Shown one piece after another: positions 1 through 7,665 of a stretch of 33,588 bases of DNA; positions within the stretch are counted from its first letter, which is position 1, and each line of letters starts with the position of its first letter. Where the stretch lies: the NCBI GenBank assembly GCA_032111745.1, contig JAULUH010000048.1, forward strand, positions 1 to 33,588, read 5' to 3'. The DNA comes from JAULUH01 sp032111745. Its GTDB lineage: Bacteria; Chloroflexota; Anaerolineae; JAAEKA01. Made by a program: the position numbers and the translations under genes. The notes below the pieces were generated by a model, which was not told where the DNA came from, ran no database searches, and was given only the letters and a program-made list of their open reading frames with translations.

Positions 1-1
1 A

Positions 2-340
2 GTCGAGCCCATGCTGGCGCTTCAGGCGCCGCGCCGTGGCCAGCTGCGCAGCCGAGTTGTCGATGCCGACCACCCGCGCCCCGCGCCGGGCCATCCACGC
101 CGAGATATACGCCGTGCCACAGCCGAGCTCGATGGCGTCCTGGCCGGCCATATCCTCCGGCAACATCCTCAGCTCTGACTCTGGGACGTCCCAGATCCCC
201 CACGTGGGAGTCTCGCTGGCCCAGGCCGCTTCGCCAGGCTGCTCGTACTCGCTCGCCCGTTTGTCCCACAGGGCGCGGTTGCGGCGAACATGCTCAGGCA
301 GGTCGCTCGGCGAAATTCCAGATTCGTCTTCAGTCTGCAT
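2..340 (-). CDS. class I SAM-dependent methyltransferase, N-terminal part (3' end outside window)
   Basis: The frame opens with ATG at 340 (MQTEDESGISPSDL) and stays open to the window edge, giving 113 codons. The glycine-rich SAM-binding motif I is clear (AIELGCGTAY, about residues 71-80), followed by motif II with an acidic residue (VVGIDNS). This is the start of a Rossmann-fold methyltransferase; full family members are about 250 residues, so more than half is missing. The substrate cannot be told from this part. It lies 34 bases downstream of the first dehydrogenase gene on the same strand and is probably the last visible gene of that operon. The family assignment rests on motif I and the residues around it. 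Known of the family: these enzymes transfer methyl groups to small molecules, proteins or nucleic acids. Confidence 0.85.
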   Translation of the reverse strand, partial: MQTEDESGISPSDLPEHVRRNRALWDKRASEYEQPGEAAWASETPTWGIWDVPESELRMLPEDMAGQDAIELGCGTAYISAWMARRGARVVGIDNSAAQLATARRLKRQHGLD

Positions 341-374
341 TCCTTTGCTCCATGGTTGCGCCGGCCTGATGGCG

Positions 375-1376
375 TCAAGCGGCGCTGATAGGCTCCAAGG
401 TCACTACCACATTCCCCTTTTTCTGCCCGGTTTCGACATAGCGGTGCGCCTCGACGATCTGCTCCAACGGGTAGATGCGATCGATGACCGGTTTGAGCTT
501 GCCCGCCTCGATCAGCTCCTTGAGGTACTCCAGGTCCGCACGCTTCAGGCTCGAGGTCCCCGTGATGATCTGCTTGCCGCTGGTCATGGAAGTCCAGGGC
601 CTGCGCACCAGGTCGGGCAGCCGCGGGTTGGCCAGCAGGTAGCGCCCGCCAGGCTTGAGCGCTTTGAGACCATGGGACAGCAGGGTCTTGCCCGCCACGT
701 CGAAGATCACGTCGTAGGTCTCGCCCCGGGCGGCAAAGTCCTCCTCGGTGTAGTCGACCACGTGGTCGGCACCGATGGCTCGCAGCATGTCCAGCTTGGC
801 GGTGCTATCCACGGCGGTCACCTCCCCCGCGCCGAAGGCCCTGGCCAGCTGGATGGCGGCCGTCCCGATGCTGCCGCCGGCGCCGTTGATCAGGATCGTT
901 TCTCCGCCCTGGATGGCCGCCCGCCTGAGGAAGTGCAGGGCCTCCAGCCCCCCGGTAGGCACGGCCGCGGCTTCCTCATAGCCGAGGTTGGCCGGCTTGA
1001 GGGCCAGCGCAGCATCGTCGGACTGCTCGGGCAGGCAGGCATACTCGGCATAGGCGCCAACGCCAAAGCCGGTGGCCGCGAACACCTGGTCGCCGAGCTT
1101 GAACCGGCTCACCCCGCTGCCCACTGCCTCGACCTCCCCGGCCAGCTCCTGCCCGAGGATGGTGATCCGGCTCGGCCGGCGCACGCCCGCATAGAAGCGC
1201 ATCGGCCACGACAGCCCCATCGGTAGCTCCATCCGGCGCATCTCGCAATCCCCGGCCGTGACCGTGGCCGCGTGCACCTTGACCAGCACCTCACCCGCCT
1301 GGGGCGACGGCTGCTCGATCTCCCGCAGCTGCAGGACGTCTGGGGGGCCGTAGGCGGTCCAGATAACTGCTTTCAT
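375..1376 (-). CDS. zinc-free medium-chain NAD(P)-dependent dehydrogenase / quinone oxidoreductase (copy 1)
   Basis: A 333-residue protein beginning MKAVIWTAYGPPDVLQLREI. The N-terminal GroES-like domain (about 1-125) has GQELAGEVEAVG where zinc alcohol dehydrogenases have GHE, so the catalytic zinc site is absent. This places it with zeta-crystallin-like quinone oxidoreductases and enoyl reductases. The nucleotide-binding motif is INGAGGSIGTAA, followed by the usual GADHVVDY segment. The start at 1376 fits the family N-terminus and overlaps the stop of copy 2 by four bases (ATGA), implying translational coupling; the frame stays open upstream but that is copy-2 coding sequence. The reaction is probably NAD(P)H-dependent reduction of an activated alkene, quinone or carbonyl; the substrate is unknown. 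Expected to be cytoplasmic. Confidence 0.9.
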   Translation of the reverse strand: MKAVIWTAYGPPDVLQLREIEQPSPQAGEVLVKVHAATVTAGDCEMRRMELPMGLSWPMRFYAGVRRPSRITILGQELAGEVEAVGSGVSRFKLGDQVFAATGFGVGAYAEYACLPEQSDDAALALKPANLGYEEAAAVPTGGLEALHFLRRAAIQGGETILINGAGGSIGTAAIQLARAFGAGEVTAVDSTAKLDMLRAIGADHVVDYTEEDFAARGETYDVIFDVAGKTLLSHGLKALKPGGRYLLANPRLPDLVRRPWTSMTSGKQIITGTSSLKRADLEYLKELIEAGKLKPVIDRIYPLEQIVEAHRYVETGQKKGNVVVTLEPISAA

Positions 1377-2293
1377 ACGGTGATGACCACATTTCCCTTC
1401 TTGTGCCCCTGCTCGACGTAGCGATGGGCCTCGACGATCTGCTCCATGGGGTAGGTTCTGTCGATCACAGACCTTAGCTTGCCGGCTTCGATCAGCTCCT
1501 TGACGGCCATCAGGTCGTCGGGCTCGATGCTGGTCGAATCGTGCACGGACAGGAAGATGCCCCCCTGGCCCAGGGCTCGCTTGCTCTGGGCCGGCGAGCA
1601 TTTGGCCACGGCGTCGAAGATCACGTCGTAGGTCTCGCCGGTTGAGGTGAAATCCTCTTTGGTGTAGTCGATGACCTTGTCTGCGCCCAGGGATCGCACC
1701 AGGTCCACGTTGGCGGTGCTGCATACCCCGGTCACTTCCGCCCCGAAAGCCCTGGCCAGCTGCACGGCAAAGGTCCCTACGCTGCCCGAGGCGCCGTAGA
1801 TCAGGACTCTTTGCCCACTCTTGATGGCTGCCTGCCTGAGGAAGCTCAAGGCAGTCAGGGCTCCACCCGTCGCCGCGGCAGCCTCCTCGTAGGTCATGTT
1901 GGACGGTTTGATGGCCACCAGGCCATCTCTTGCCTTCTTGCCCTGCTCAGGCAGGCACAGGTACTCGGCATAGGCGCCGAAGCCAAAGCCCGCAAACGCG
2001 AACACCTGGTCGCCCGGCCGGAAGAGCCTGGCGGCCTTGCCTGTCCCGGCCACGTCCCCGGCCAGCTCGAGGCCCAGGATAGGCCTGCGTGGTTTGGTAA
2101 GCCCCAGGTACAGTCGCGCCGGGAGCCACTCCCGCCGGGGCACGTTGAAGGCCCGCGTTCGCACGTCCCCGGCCGTCACGGTCGTGGCCCGAATCCTGAT
2201 CAGCACTTCATGGTCCCGGGGGACGGGTTGTTCTACCTCGGCCAGGCGCAGAACCTCTGGTGGCCCGTATTTCGTGCAGACAATCGCTTTCAT
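1373..2293 (-). CDS. zinc-free medium-chain NAD(P)-dependent dehydrogenase / quinone oxidoreductase (copy 2)
   Basis: A 306-residue paralogue of its two neighbours, starting MKAIVCTKYGPPEVLRLAEV and ending exactly at VVITV. That makes it shorter at the C-terminus than copy 1 (VVVTLEPISAA). The zinc-site region reads GLELAGDVAGTGKAARLF, again without zinc ligands. The cofactor loop is IYGASGSVGTFA, then GADKVIDYTKEDF. The start is supported by AAGGAG about 9 bases upstream. The copies are related but clearly diverged, so the duplication is not recent. The gene sits between the small membrane protein (30-base gap) and copy 1 (ATGA overlap). Specific substrate unknown. Confidence 0.9.
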   Translation of the reverse strand: MKAIVCTKYGPPEVLRLAEVEQPVPRDHEVLIRIRATTVTAGDVRTRAFNVPRREWLPARLYLGLTKPRRPILGLELAGDVAGTGKAARLFRPGDQVFAFAGFGFGAYAEYLCLPEQGKKARDGLVAIKPSNMTYEEAAAATGGALTALSFLRQAAIKSGQRVLIYGASGSVGTFAVQLARAFGAEVTGVCSTANVDLVRSLGADKVIDYTKEDFTSTGETYDVIFDAVAKCSPAQSKRALGQGGIFLSVHDSTSIEPDDLMAVKELIEAGKLRSVIDRTYPMEQIVEAHRYVEQGHKKGNVVITV

Positions 2294-2323
2294 GCACTCT
2301 CTCCTTGGGGCCGGCCTCCTGGC

Positions 2324-2716
2324 CTAGACCCACTTCCATGCATACCAGGCCGTCAGGACATTGAACACCAGCCCCACGACGATCAGGAACTTGTCGTAGG
2401 CTGAAGGGTATGTGGGCAGCCCGACCAGGTTGAAGAGAAAGAAGAAGATGGCCACGACGATGTTGGCCCAGCGGTTGACCGGCTGAGGCAGCGCCATGGA
2501 CAGCACGACCATCAGGATCGGGACCACCATCAGGGCGGCGATGCCTAGCCACATCGCCTGCGTAAACTGCTGCGTGCCTCCCATCCGGGCGACATCGCCG
2601 CTGAAGATCCTCAGCACATCGCCTAGCAGGTAGGTCAACATCAATGCCACCCACAGCGCGGAAAGCTTGATCTGTATATCGTCCATCTCGGAGTCTCCCG
2701 GATCACGCATGCTCAT
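2324..2716 (-). CDS. small four-helix integral membrane protein (DUF6326-like)
   Basis: A 130-residue protein with four predicted membrane segments: KLSALWVALMLTYLLGDVL, AMWLGIAALMVVPILMVVL, WANIVVAIFFFLFNLVGL and FLIVVGLVFNVLTAWYAW. A hydrophobic protein starting (M)DDIQIKLSALW with this pattern resembles the DUF6326 group of uncharacterised membrane proteins; the name is from memory and tentative. The ATG at 2716 overlaps the stop of the upstream dehydrogenase (ATGA). An internal ATG at 2686 (MDDIQ) matches the start expected for the family better and is an alternative. No function is known. Its place between dehydrogenase paralogues could mean a membrane partner for the redox enzymes, but that is inference from position only. 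Confidence 0.75.
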   Translation of the reverse strand: MSMRDPGDSEMDDIQIKLSALWVALMLTYLLGDVLRIFSGDVARMGGTQQFTQAMWLGIAALMVVPILMVVLSMALPQPVNRWANIVVAIFFFLFNLVGLPTYPSAYDKFLIVVGLVFNVLTAWYAWKWV

Positions 2717-3678
2717 GCAGAGGTAGGAACCACGGCGATGACGACCTTGCCGCGGGCGTGGCCCTTGCCGGCATAGCCTAGCGCCTCAGCAGTTCGCTCC
2801 AACGGATACGTGCGGTCGATGACCGGAGTGACCTTGCCGCATTCGAGCAGTTCCTTAAGAATGATCAGATCCTCCTTACTGGTTTTCGTCACGTACATGC
2901 TTCCCTGCTGGCGCATGAACGGCGCCAGCAAGAAGGCCTTGAAGACGTAACCCATGCCGCCATAGCCGCTGTTTGGCACGATAATGCCCTGGGGCGTGAG
3001 CGCACGTCTCAGGTCGGAGAACGAGCGGTTCCCCATGTTGTCGAGGATGACATCGTAGCGCTGCCCGCCGCGCGTGAAGTCGTCGCGGGTGTAGTCCACA
3101 ACTTGATCCGCGCCAAGGGAGCGGACCATCTCCACGTTGCGCGTGCTGCACACACCGGTGACTTCCGCGCCCAGGGCTTTGCCAATCTGCACGGCGAAGG
3201 TGCCCACGCCGCCGGACGCGCCGTTGATGAGGACCTTCTGGCCTGGCTGCACCTTTCCGGCATCGCGCAGGCCCTGGAGGGCGGTCAGCGCCGCGGTCGG
3301 CACGGCCGCGGCCTGCTCGAAGGTGAGGTTGGCCGGTTTCGGGGCGAACGAATCGGCGGCTGCACTCACGACCTCGGCGAACGCGTGGTTGCACACGCCG
3401 TACACCTCGTCGCCTGGCTGCCATTGCGTCACTGAGCTGCCGACCACCTCGACCTGGCCGGCCACGTCCCAGCCAGGCACGTAATCCTTCGGCCTCGGAA
3501 ACCCGACGCTGAAACGGGCAATCCATGGCGAGCCTCGCATCGAGAAGATGTCGCCGGCGTTGACGGACGCTGCCACCACGCGTACCAACACCCTATCCTC
3601 TTTGACCGCCGGCCTGTCGATCTCCTTCAGCGCGAGGACCTCTGGTGAGCCGTAGGCGTTCTGAACGATTGCTTTCAT
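2713..3678 (-). CDS. zinc-free medium-chain NAD(P)-dependent dehydrogenase / quinone oxidoreductase (copy 3)
   Basis: A 321-residue protein starting MKAIVQNAYGSPEVLALKEI. The start at 3678 is chosen because AAGGA lies about 7 bases upstream and the N-terminus then aligns with copies 1 and 2; an in-frame upstream start at 3699 would add seven residues with no family match. The GroES-like domain has GWDVAGQVEVVGSSV without zinc ligands. The Rossmann motif is INGASGGVGTFA, followed by GADQVVDYTRDDF. The C-terminal half carries a GYGGMGYVFKAFL segment typical of reticulon-4-interacting-protein-like and plant-type quinone reductases. It is the first well-supported gene of the leftward operon. Electron acceptor unknown. 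Confidence 0.9.
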   Translation of the reverse strand: MKAIVQNAYGSPEVLALKEIDRPAVKEDRVLVRVVAASVNAGDIFSMRGSPWIARFSVGFPRPKDYVPGWDVAGQVEVVGSSVTQWQPGDEVYGVCNHAFAEVVSAAADSFAPKPANLTFEQAAAVPTAALTALQGLRDAGKVQPGQKVLINGASGGVGTFAVQIGKALGAEVTGVCSTRNVEMVRSLGADQVVDYTRDDFTRGGQRYDVILDNMGNRSFSDLRRALTPQGIIVPNSGYGGMGYVFKAFLLAPFMRQQGSMYVTKTSKEDLIILKELLECGKVTPVIDRTYPLERTAEALGYAGKGHARGKVVIAVVPTSA

Positions 3679-3692
3679 GGGTAGTCCTTCAG

Positions 3693-3707
3693 GCCCCATC
3701 TTGGGGC
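3693..3707 (-). other. small hairpin just upstream of the copy-3 ribosome site
   Basis: GCCCCA-tct-TGGGGC is a perfect 6-bp inverted repeat with a 3-base loop, a few bases before the AAGGA ribosome site of the dehydrogenase that starts at 3678. It could influence translation or mark the 5' end of a processed message. There is no U-run, so it is not a terminator. Confidence 0.4.
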
Positions 3708-3723
3708 AAGCGATAGGGCGGGA

Positions 3724-3906
3724 TCAGGCCGCCGCAACCTTCGGCTCCCCATGCGTTGTGGCTGGGGTTACCGGCCTGGCCTCTTGCGCCGCCACGCTGG
3801 GGGCGCTGCGCAGCAGGACGATCCCCAGCCATAGAAGCGGCATGGACCAATTGTAGCTAGGTAGGCCATCCTGGGCGAATGTCGATGCCGGGCCAAAACT
3901 AGACAT
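3724..3906 (-). CDS. doubtful small ORF, 60 residues with one hydrophobic segment
   Basis: I do not recognise this frame. It begins MSSFGPASTFAQDG, has one hydrophobic stretch (MPLLWLGIVLLRSA, about residues 22-35) and ends in an Ala/Pro/Thr-rich tail. It lies between the divergent regulator promoter and the leftward dehydrogenase operon, 45 bases before copy 3. No good ribosome site precedes the ATG, and the frame closes about 40 bases upstream of it. It could be a small membrane peptide, the decayed end of a lost gene, or chance. It is listed because it fills the only non-coding stretch between the two divergent operons. Confidence 0.25.
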   Translation of the reverse strand: MSSFGPASTFAQDGLPSYNWSMPLLWLGIVLLRSAPSVAAQEARPVTPATTHGEPKVAAA

Positions 3907-3925
3907 AACACTGATTGGGAGACTC

Positions 3926-3954
3926 TTGACGGAACCGCAGCACTATTGTATACT
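3926..3954 (+). promoter_or_regulatory. sigma70-type promoter of the GntR regulator operon
   Basis: The -35 box TTGACG (3926-3931) and -10 box TATACT (3949-3954) are separated by exactly 17 bases. The expected start of transcription near 3961 gives a leader of about 130 bases before the regulator ATG at 4093. The -10 box is covered by the palindrome at 3952-3963. Confidence 0.75.
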
Positions 3955-3966
3955 GTCGACAGTTAT
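3949..3966. promoter_or_regulatory. palindromic operator overlapping the -10 box, probable GntR autoregulation site
   Basis: ACTGTCGACAGT (3952-3963) is a perfect 12-bp palindrome lying on the -10 box and the expected transcription start. The overlapping TTGTATAC (3947-3953 region) resembles the GT-N2-AC core of FCD-type GntR operators. The 11-mer TGTCGACAGTT (3954-3964) recurs with one change as TGTCAACAGTT at 28124-28134. A repressor bound here would block the regulator's own promoter. The link to the GntR protein is inference. Confidence 0.6.
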
Positions 3967-4020
3967 CGCGCTCCCTGGACCTCTTCCTGCTCTCTGGTTT
4001 GATTGTCGCCTCTCGATTGA

Positions 4021-4047
4021 TGGCCGCCAGGCCCGTGCTGGCGGCCA
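4021..4047 (+). other. 10-bp hairpin in the regulator mRNA leader
   Basis: TGGCCGCCAG (4021-4030) and CTGGCGGCCA (4038-4047) form a perfect 10-bp stem with a 7-base loop (gcccgtg), 45 bases before the regulator ATG. No U-run follows, so it is not a plain terminator. It could stabilise the leader or regulate translation. No known riboswitch class was recognised. Confidence 0.55.
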
Positions 4048-4092
4048 CCCCAACCTGATACCCGGACATTGGTTGATCCCCAGGAAATCGCC

Positions 4093-4845
4093 ATGTCATC
4101 CAACAACGTGACCCTTCGTCGCCCGAGCCGCGCCAGATTGGTGGACCAGGTCCGGCAAAGCCTGGAGGAAGCCATCCTCGCGGGCCAGATCCCTCCCGGA
4201 GAGCATCTCGCCGAGACCCGCATCGGCGAGCAATTGAGCGTGAGCCGCACCACCGTGCGCGAGGCCCTCCTGATGCTGGAACAGCAGGGGCTGGTGGTCA
4301 GCGTGCCGCGCCGGGGGATGTTTGTCACGCGCCTCTCAGAGCAGGACGCCCTGGACCTGGCCTTTCTCCGCGCGCTGCTGGAGGGCTTCGCCGTCGTCGT
4401 CGGCCAATCGCGCATCGACGGCGAGCTGGTCGCGCAGCTCGACTCCCACGTCGAGGCCATGCAGGCCTGCCAGATCCCCGGCGAGATCCCCCGGCTGATC
4501 GAGATCGACCTGGCCATCCATGGCCTGCTGATCGAGCTGGCAGACTCGCCCCGGCTCAAGATCGCCTGGTCCAACCTCAACGGCCAGCTGGGGGCCCTGA
4601 TGCTGCGGGGCATCGAGAGCCATCACTTCTCGGCGGACGACGTGGCGAGCCTCCACGCCAACCTGCTATCTGCCATCCGCTCTGGCGACCGTGAGACCAT
4701 GCTGCGGGGCCTGCTGGAGCACTACGTCGCCAGCGAGCACGCCTGGGCCGACTATGGCCCGCAGATCAGCGAGCTGATTGCGGCCACGGCCGCCGGCTAC
4801 GGGGCGAGCATGGCCGATCGCATCCACACGACCCCGGCCGAATAG
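4093..4845 (+). CDS. GntR family transcriptional regulator, FCD (FadR-type) subfamily
   Basis: A 250-residue regulator. The N-terminal winged helix-turn-helix (about residues 10-78) has the family signature: ILAGQIPPGEHLAE, then RIGEQLSVSRTTVREALLML and the wing GLVVSVPRRGMFV. The C-terminal helical FCD domain keeps the metal/ligand residues: Asp and His in EIDLAIHGLL, His in DDVASLHANLL and His in GLLEHYVASEH. FCD regulators usually bind small carboxylates through this metal site and derepress catabolic operons. The ATG at 4093 is preferred because CAGGAAA lies 8 bases upstream; an in-frame TTG at 4069 is weaker. It is the first gene after the promoter at 3926 and lies 12 bases before a Gfo/Idh/MocA gene. 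It is the only regulator gene in the window. Confidence 0.93.
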   Translation: MSSNNVTLRRPSRARLVDQVRQSLEEAILAGQIPPGEHLAETRIGEQLSVSRTTVREALLMLEQQGLVVSVPRRGMFVTRLSEQDALDLAFLRALLEGFAVVVGQSRIDGELVAQLDSHVEAMQACQIPGEIPRLIEIDLAIHGLLIELADSPRLKIAWSNLNGQLGALMLRGIESHHFSADDVASLHANLLSAIRSGDRETMLRGLLEHYVASEHAWADYGPQISELIAATAAGYGASMADRIHTTPAE

Positions 4846-4857
4846 AAAGGAACCGTG

Positions 4858-5979
4858 ATGAAGAACAGCACGCTGAGGATCGCCGTTCTGGGAGCCGGCG
4901 CCTGGGCCCGCTTCGCCCATATTCCCGGCTGGCAGCGCGATCCGCGCTGCGAGGTCGTGGTCGTCGGCGACGTGGTGAAGGAGCGCGCCGAGGAACATGC
5001 CCGCCATTTCGGCATCCCCGAGGCCAGCGACGACTGGCAGGCCATCGTCAGCCGCCCTGATATCGACGTCGTCGACGTCTGCACGCCGTCGGCCACCCAT
5101 TTCGAGCTGTCCTGGGCCGCCCTGGAGGCCGGCAAGCATGTGCTCTGCGAAAAGCCGGTGGCCTACGACTTCCGGGATACCCTGCGGGCCGCAGCCCTGG
5201 CCCGTAGCAAGGGGCGCAAGACCAAGCTGGGCTTCACCTTCCGCTACAGCCCCGGCGTCCAGTTCGCCAAGGCCATGATCGACGACGGCTTCGTGGGCCG
5301 GCCCTTCATCTTCAACGGCTACGAGCAGAACTCCCAGTGGCTCGATCCCCAGGTGCCCCTGCGCCAGGTCGACCACGAGGCCGACCAGTCGGTGATCCAG
5401 ACCTCGTCCCTGGAGGGCTACGGTGCACCCATCATCGACATCAGCCACTGGTGGGTCGGCGCCGACTACAAACGCGTCGTGGGCATCATGAAGAACTTCA
5501 TCCCGGTGCGCATGATCCGGGCCACCGGCACCATGATGCCCATGAACATCGACGATGGCGACATCTACCTGGCCGAGTACACCAACGACGCCATCTGCTC
5601 CATCCAGACCAGCTTCGTCACCATCGGCAACTACCCGGGCATCGAGGCCCGCATCTACGGCGAGACCGGCGCCATCATCTGCCGGCTGGTGGAGGAGTTC
5701 GGCGTCGCCGAGACTATCAAGGTTGCCACGCCCGGCGACGTGGAGTTCCGCGAGCTGGAAATCCCCCAGCGCTTCTACCCGGCCGGCGGGCATCCTAAAG
5801 AGTCCTGGCGCTCGCTGTTCTACGCCAACCTGATCAAGGACTTCCTCGACGAGATCGTCGAGGGCGGCGAGCGCAACCAGGGCAACTTCGAGGATGGCGC
5901 CTGGGTCCAGGAGGCCATCAACGCCGTGGAGCGCTCGGTGCACCAGCAGCGCTGGGTCGACCTGCCCCTGGAGCGCTAG
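4858..5979 (+). CDS. Gfo/Idh/MocA family NAD(P)-dependent oxidoreductase (1)
   Basis: A 373-residue protein. The Rossmann fold begins IAVLGAGAWARFAHIPGW (about residues 7-24). The family signature CEKPV comes in GKHVLCEKPVAYDF (about residues 92-105), where the Lys is the conserved catalytic/cofactor residue. The C-terminal domain has IIDISHWWVG, matching the D-x(3)-H substrate site of myo-inositol dehydrogenase-like members. These enzymes usually oxidise or reduce sugars, cyclitols or their derivatives at one carbon; the substrate here is not evident. ATG 4858 has AAAGGA upstream; GTG at 4855 would add one residue. It follows the regulator by 12 bases and is followed after 3 bases by a DUF885 gene, so it belongs to the regulator's operon. 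Confidence 0.92.
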   Translation: MKNSTLRIAVLGAGAWARFAHIPGWQRDPRCEVVVVGDVVKERAEEHARHFGIPEASDDWQAIVSRPDIDVVDVCTPSATHFELSWAALEAGKHVLCEKPVAYDFRDTLRAAALARSKGRKTKLGFTFRYSPGVQFAKAMIDDGFVGRPFIFNGYEQNSQWLDPQVPLRQVDHEADQSVIQTSSLEGYGAPIIDISHWWVGADYKRVVGIMKNFIPVRMIRATGTMMPMNIDDGDIYLAEYTNDAICSIQTSFVTIGNYPGIEARIYGETGAIICRLVEEFGVAETIKVATPGDVEFRELEIPQRFYPAGGHPKESWRSLFYANLIKDFLDEIVEGGERNQGNFEDGAWVQEAINAVERSVHQQRWVDLPLER

Positions 5980-5982
5980 GCC

Positions 5983-7665
5983 ATGGCACCCCACGCCCCC
6001 GCTGCACCGGCCTTTACGGCCTGGCTGGACGACTTCTTCGCCTCCTACTACCGGCACCGGCCCGTCAACGCCACCTTCGTCGGGGTGCACCAGCACGACC
6101 ACCGGCTGCCGGACTTCTCGGAGAGCGGTGCAGGCGCGGCCCTGGCCGAGATGCAAACCCTGCTCAGCCGCCTGCAGGACCTGCCACCGGAACGGCTTTC
6201 AGTTGCGGAAGCCATCGACCGCAGCCTGGCCGGGGGCTTCCTGCGCATCCAGGCCTGGGAATACCAGTCCAGCCACTTCCACCGCGGCAACCCCGCCACC
6301 TACACCGGCGAGGCCGTGTTCGGCGTGATGTCGCTGTTTCTCAACGACTTCGCCCCCCTGGCCCCGCGCGTGGAGGCCGCCGTCGAGCGCCTGCACGCCA
6401 TCCCCGGCCTCCTGGCCCAGGGCCAGGCCAACGTGCGCCAGGCCCCCCTGGCCTGGACGAAGCGGGCCATCCGCGAGTGCCAGGGCGCCCTGGCCTTCCT
6501 GGGGCCCGGCGTCGACCACCTGATCCGTGACCAGGGCATCACCACCCCGGGCTTCCGCAAGGCGGCCAGCCGGGCTGCGGAGGGATTCGCCGCCTTCCAG
6601 AGCTACCTGGAGCGTGAGCTGAGCCAACACCAGGCCGCAGGCTACAGTTGCGGCGCAGAGGTGTTCGACCTGCTCCTGCGCCAGGGGCATTTCCTCGACA
6701 TGGAGATCGCTGAGGTCGTCGAGTACGGCGAGGCGCAGATGGCGGCCGAGGCAGCCTACCTCGATGACCGCGCCGCGGATTTCAACGCGGCAACCCGAGC
6801 CGATGCGCTAGCACAACTGGCCGGCCTGCACCCCACGGCCGATGCCTACTACGCCCGCTTTGGCGAGGTGTGGCAGGCCTGCCGGGAGACGGCCGTCGCG
6901 AACCGGCTGCTGACCTGGCCTGATTTCCCTATCGAATACGTCCCGCGGCCGGCCTGGGCGCGGGAGGCCGCGCCCTACCTCTACTTCCTGTTCTACCGGG
7001 CCCCGGCCGCTTTCCAGCGCCCGCCCGTGCACCAGTACCTGGTGGCGCCTCTGCCAGACGGCGACCGGGAGCAGTTCCTGCGCGCCAACAACGACAGCGT
7101 CATCAAGCTGAACCACGTGGTCCACCACGGCAGCATCGGCCATCACGTGCAGAACTGGCACGCCTGCCAGGCCCCCTCCCGCATCGGCCAGGTGGCTGCC
7201 GTGGACTGCGCGTCCCGCATCGCCATGTTCTGCGGCGGCACCATGGCCGAGGGTTGGGCCTGCTACGCCACCGACCTGATGGACGAGGTGGGCTTCCTGA
7301 CCCCGCTGGAGTCGTACGCCGAGCACCAGTCCCGCCTGCGCATGGCGGCCCGGGCGGTGGTCGACTGCCAACTGCACACCGGCCAGCTCAGCCTGGAGGA
7401 GGCCGCTGATTTCTACGTCACCCGCGTCGGCATGGGTCCCGAGGCTGCAAGAGGCGAGGCCGTCAAGAACAGCATGTTCCCCGGCGCAGCCATGATGTAC
7501 CTGTTCGGCACCGACCTCATCCACAACCTGCGCCGTGAGATGGCAGGTAGCCAGGGCGACGCCTTCGACCTGGCCCAATTCCACGACCGCTTTCTCTCCT
7601 ACGGCTCGATCCCGGTGGCCCTGATCGCCGCCGACATGAAAAGGCAGGTGCTCGATGCTCAGTGA
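5983..7665 (+). CDS. DUF885 family protein (putative zinc peptidase) with altered HE motif
   Basis: A 560-residue protein of the DUF885 family, whose members have a zincin-like HExxPGHxxQ motif and often a peptidase role. Here the motif reads HHGSIGHHVQ, with His381 and His387 kept but the catalytic Glu replaced by His382. The downstream family block with the third ligand is intact (MAEGWACYATDLMDEVGF, Glu423). So the metal site may remain, but ordinary Glu-assisted hydrolysis is doubtful. No signal peptide is seen; the protein is expected in the cytoplasm. The start follows the previous stop by 3 bases and lacks a strong ribosome site, suggesting translational coupling. The last 11 bases overlap the next gene, a second, shorter DUF885 protein that keeps the Glu. 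It could be a pseudoenzyme partner of that protein or an enzyme with changed chemistry. Confidence 0.85.
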   Translation: MAPHAPAAPAFTAWLDDFFASYYRHRPVNATFVGVHQHDHRLPDFSESGAGAALAEMQTLLSRLQDLPPERLSVAEAIDRSLAGGFLRIQAWEYQSSHFHRGNPATYTGEAVFGVMSLFLNDFAPLAPRVEAAVERLHAIPGLLAQGQANVRQAPLAWTKRAIRECQGALAFLGPGVDHLIRDQGITTPGFRKAASRAAEGFAAFQSYLERELSQHQAAGYSCGAEVFDLLLRQGHFLDMEIAEVVEYGEAQMAAEAAYLDDRAADFNAATRADALAQLAGLHPTADAYYARFGEVWQACRETAVANRLLTWPDFPIEYVPRPAWAREAAPYLYFLFYRAPAAFQRPPVHQYLVAPLPDGDREQFLRANNDSVIKLNHVVHHGSIGHHVQNWHACQAPSRIGQVAAVDCASRIAMFCGGTMAEGWACYATDLMDEVGFLTPLESYAEHQSRLRMAARAVVDCQLHTGQLSLEEAADFYVTRVGMGPEAARGEAVKNSMFPGAAMMYLFGTDLIHNLRREMAGSQGDAFDLAQFHDRFLSYGSIPVALIAADMKRQVLDAQ

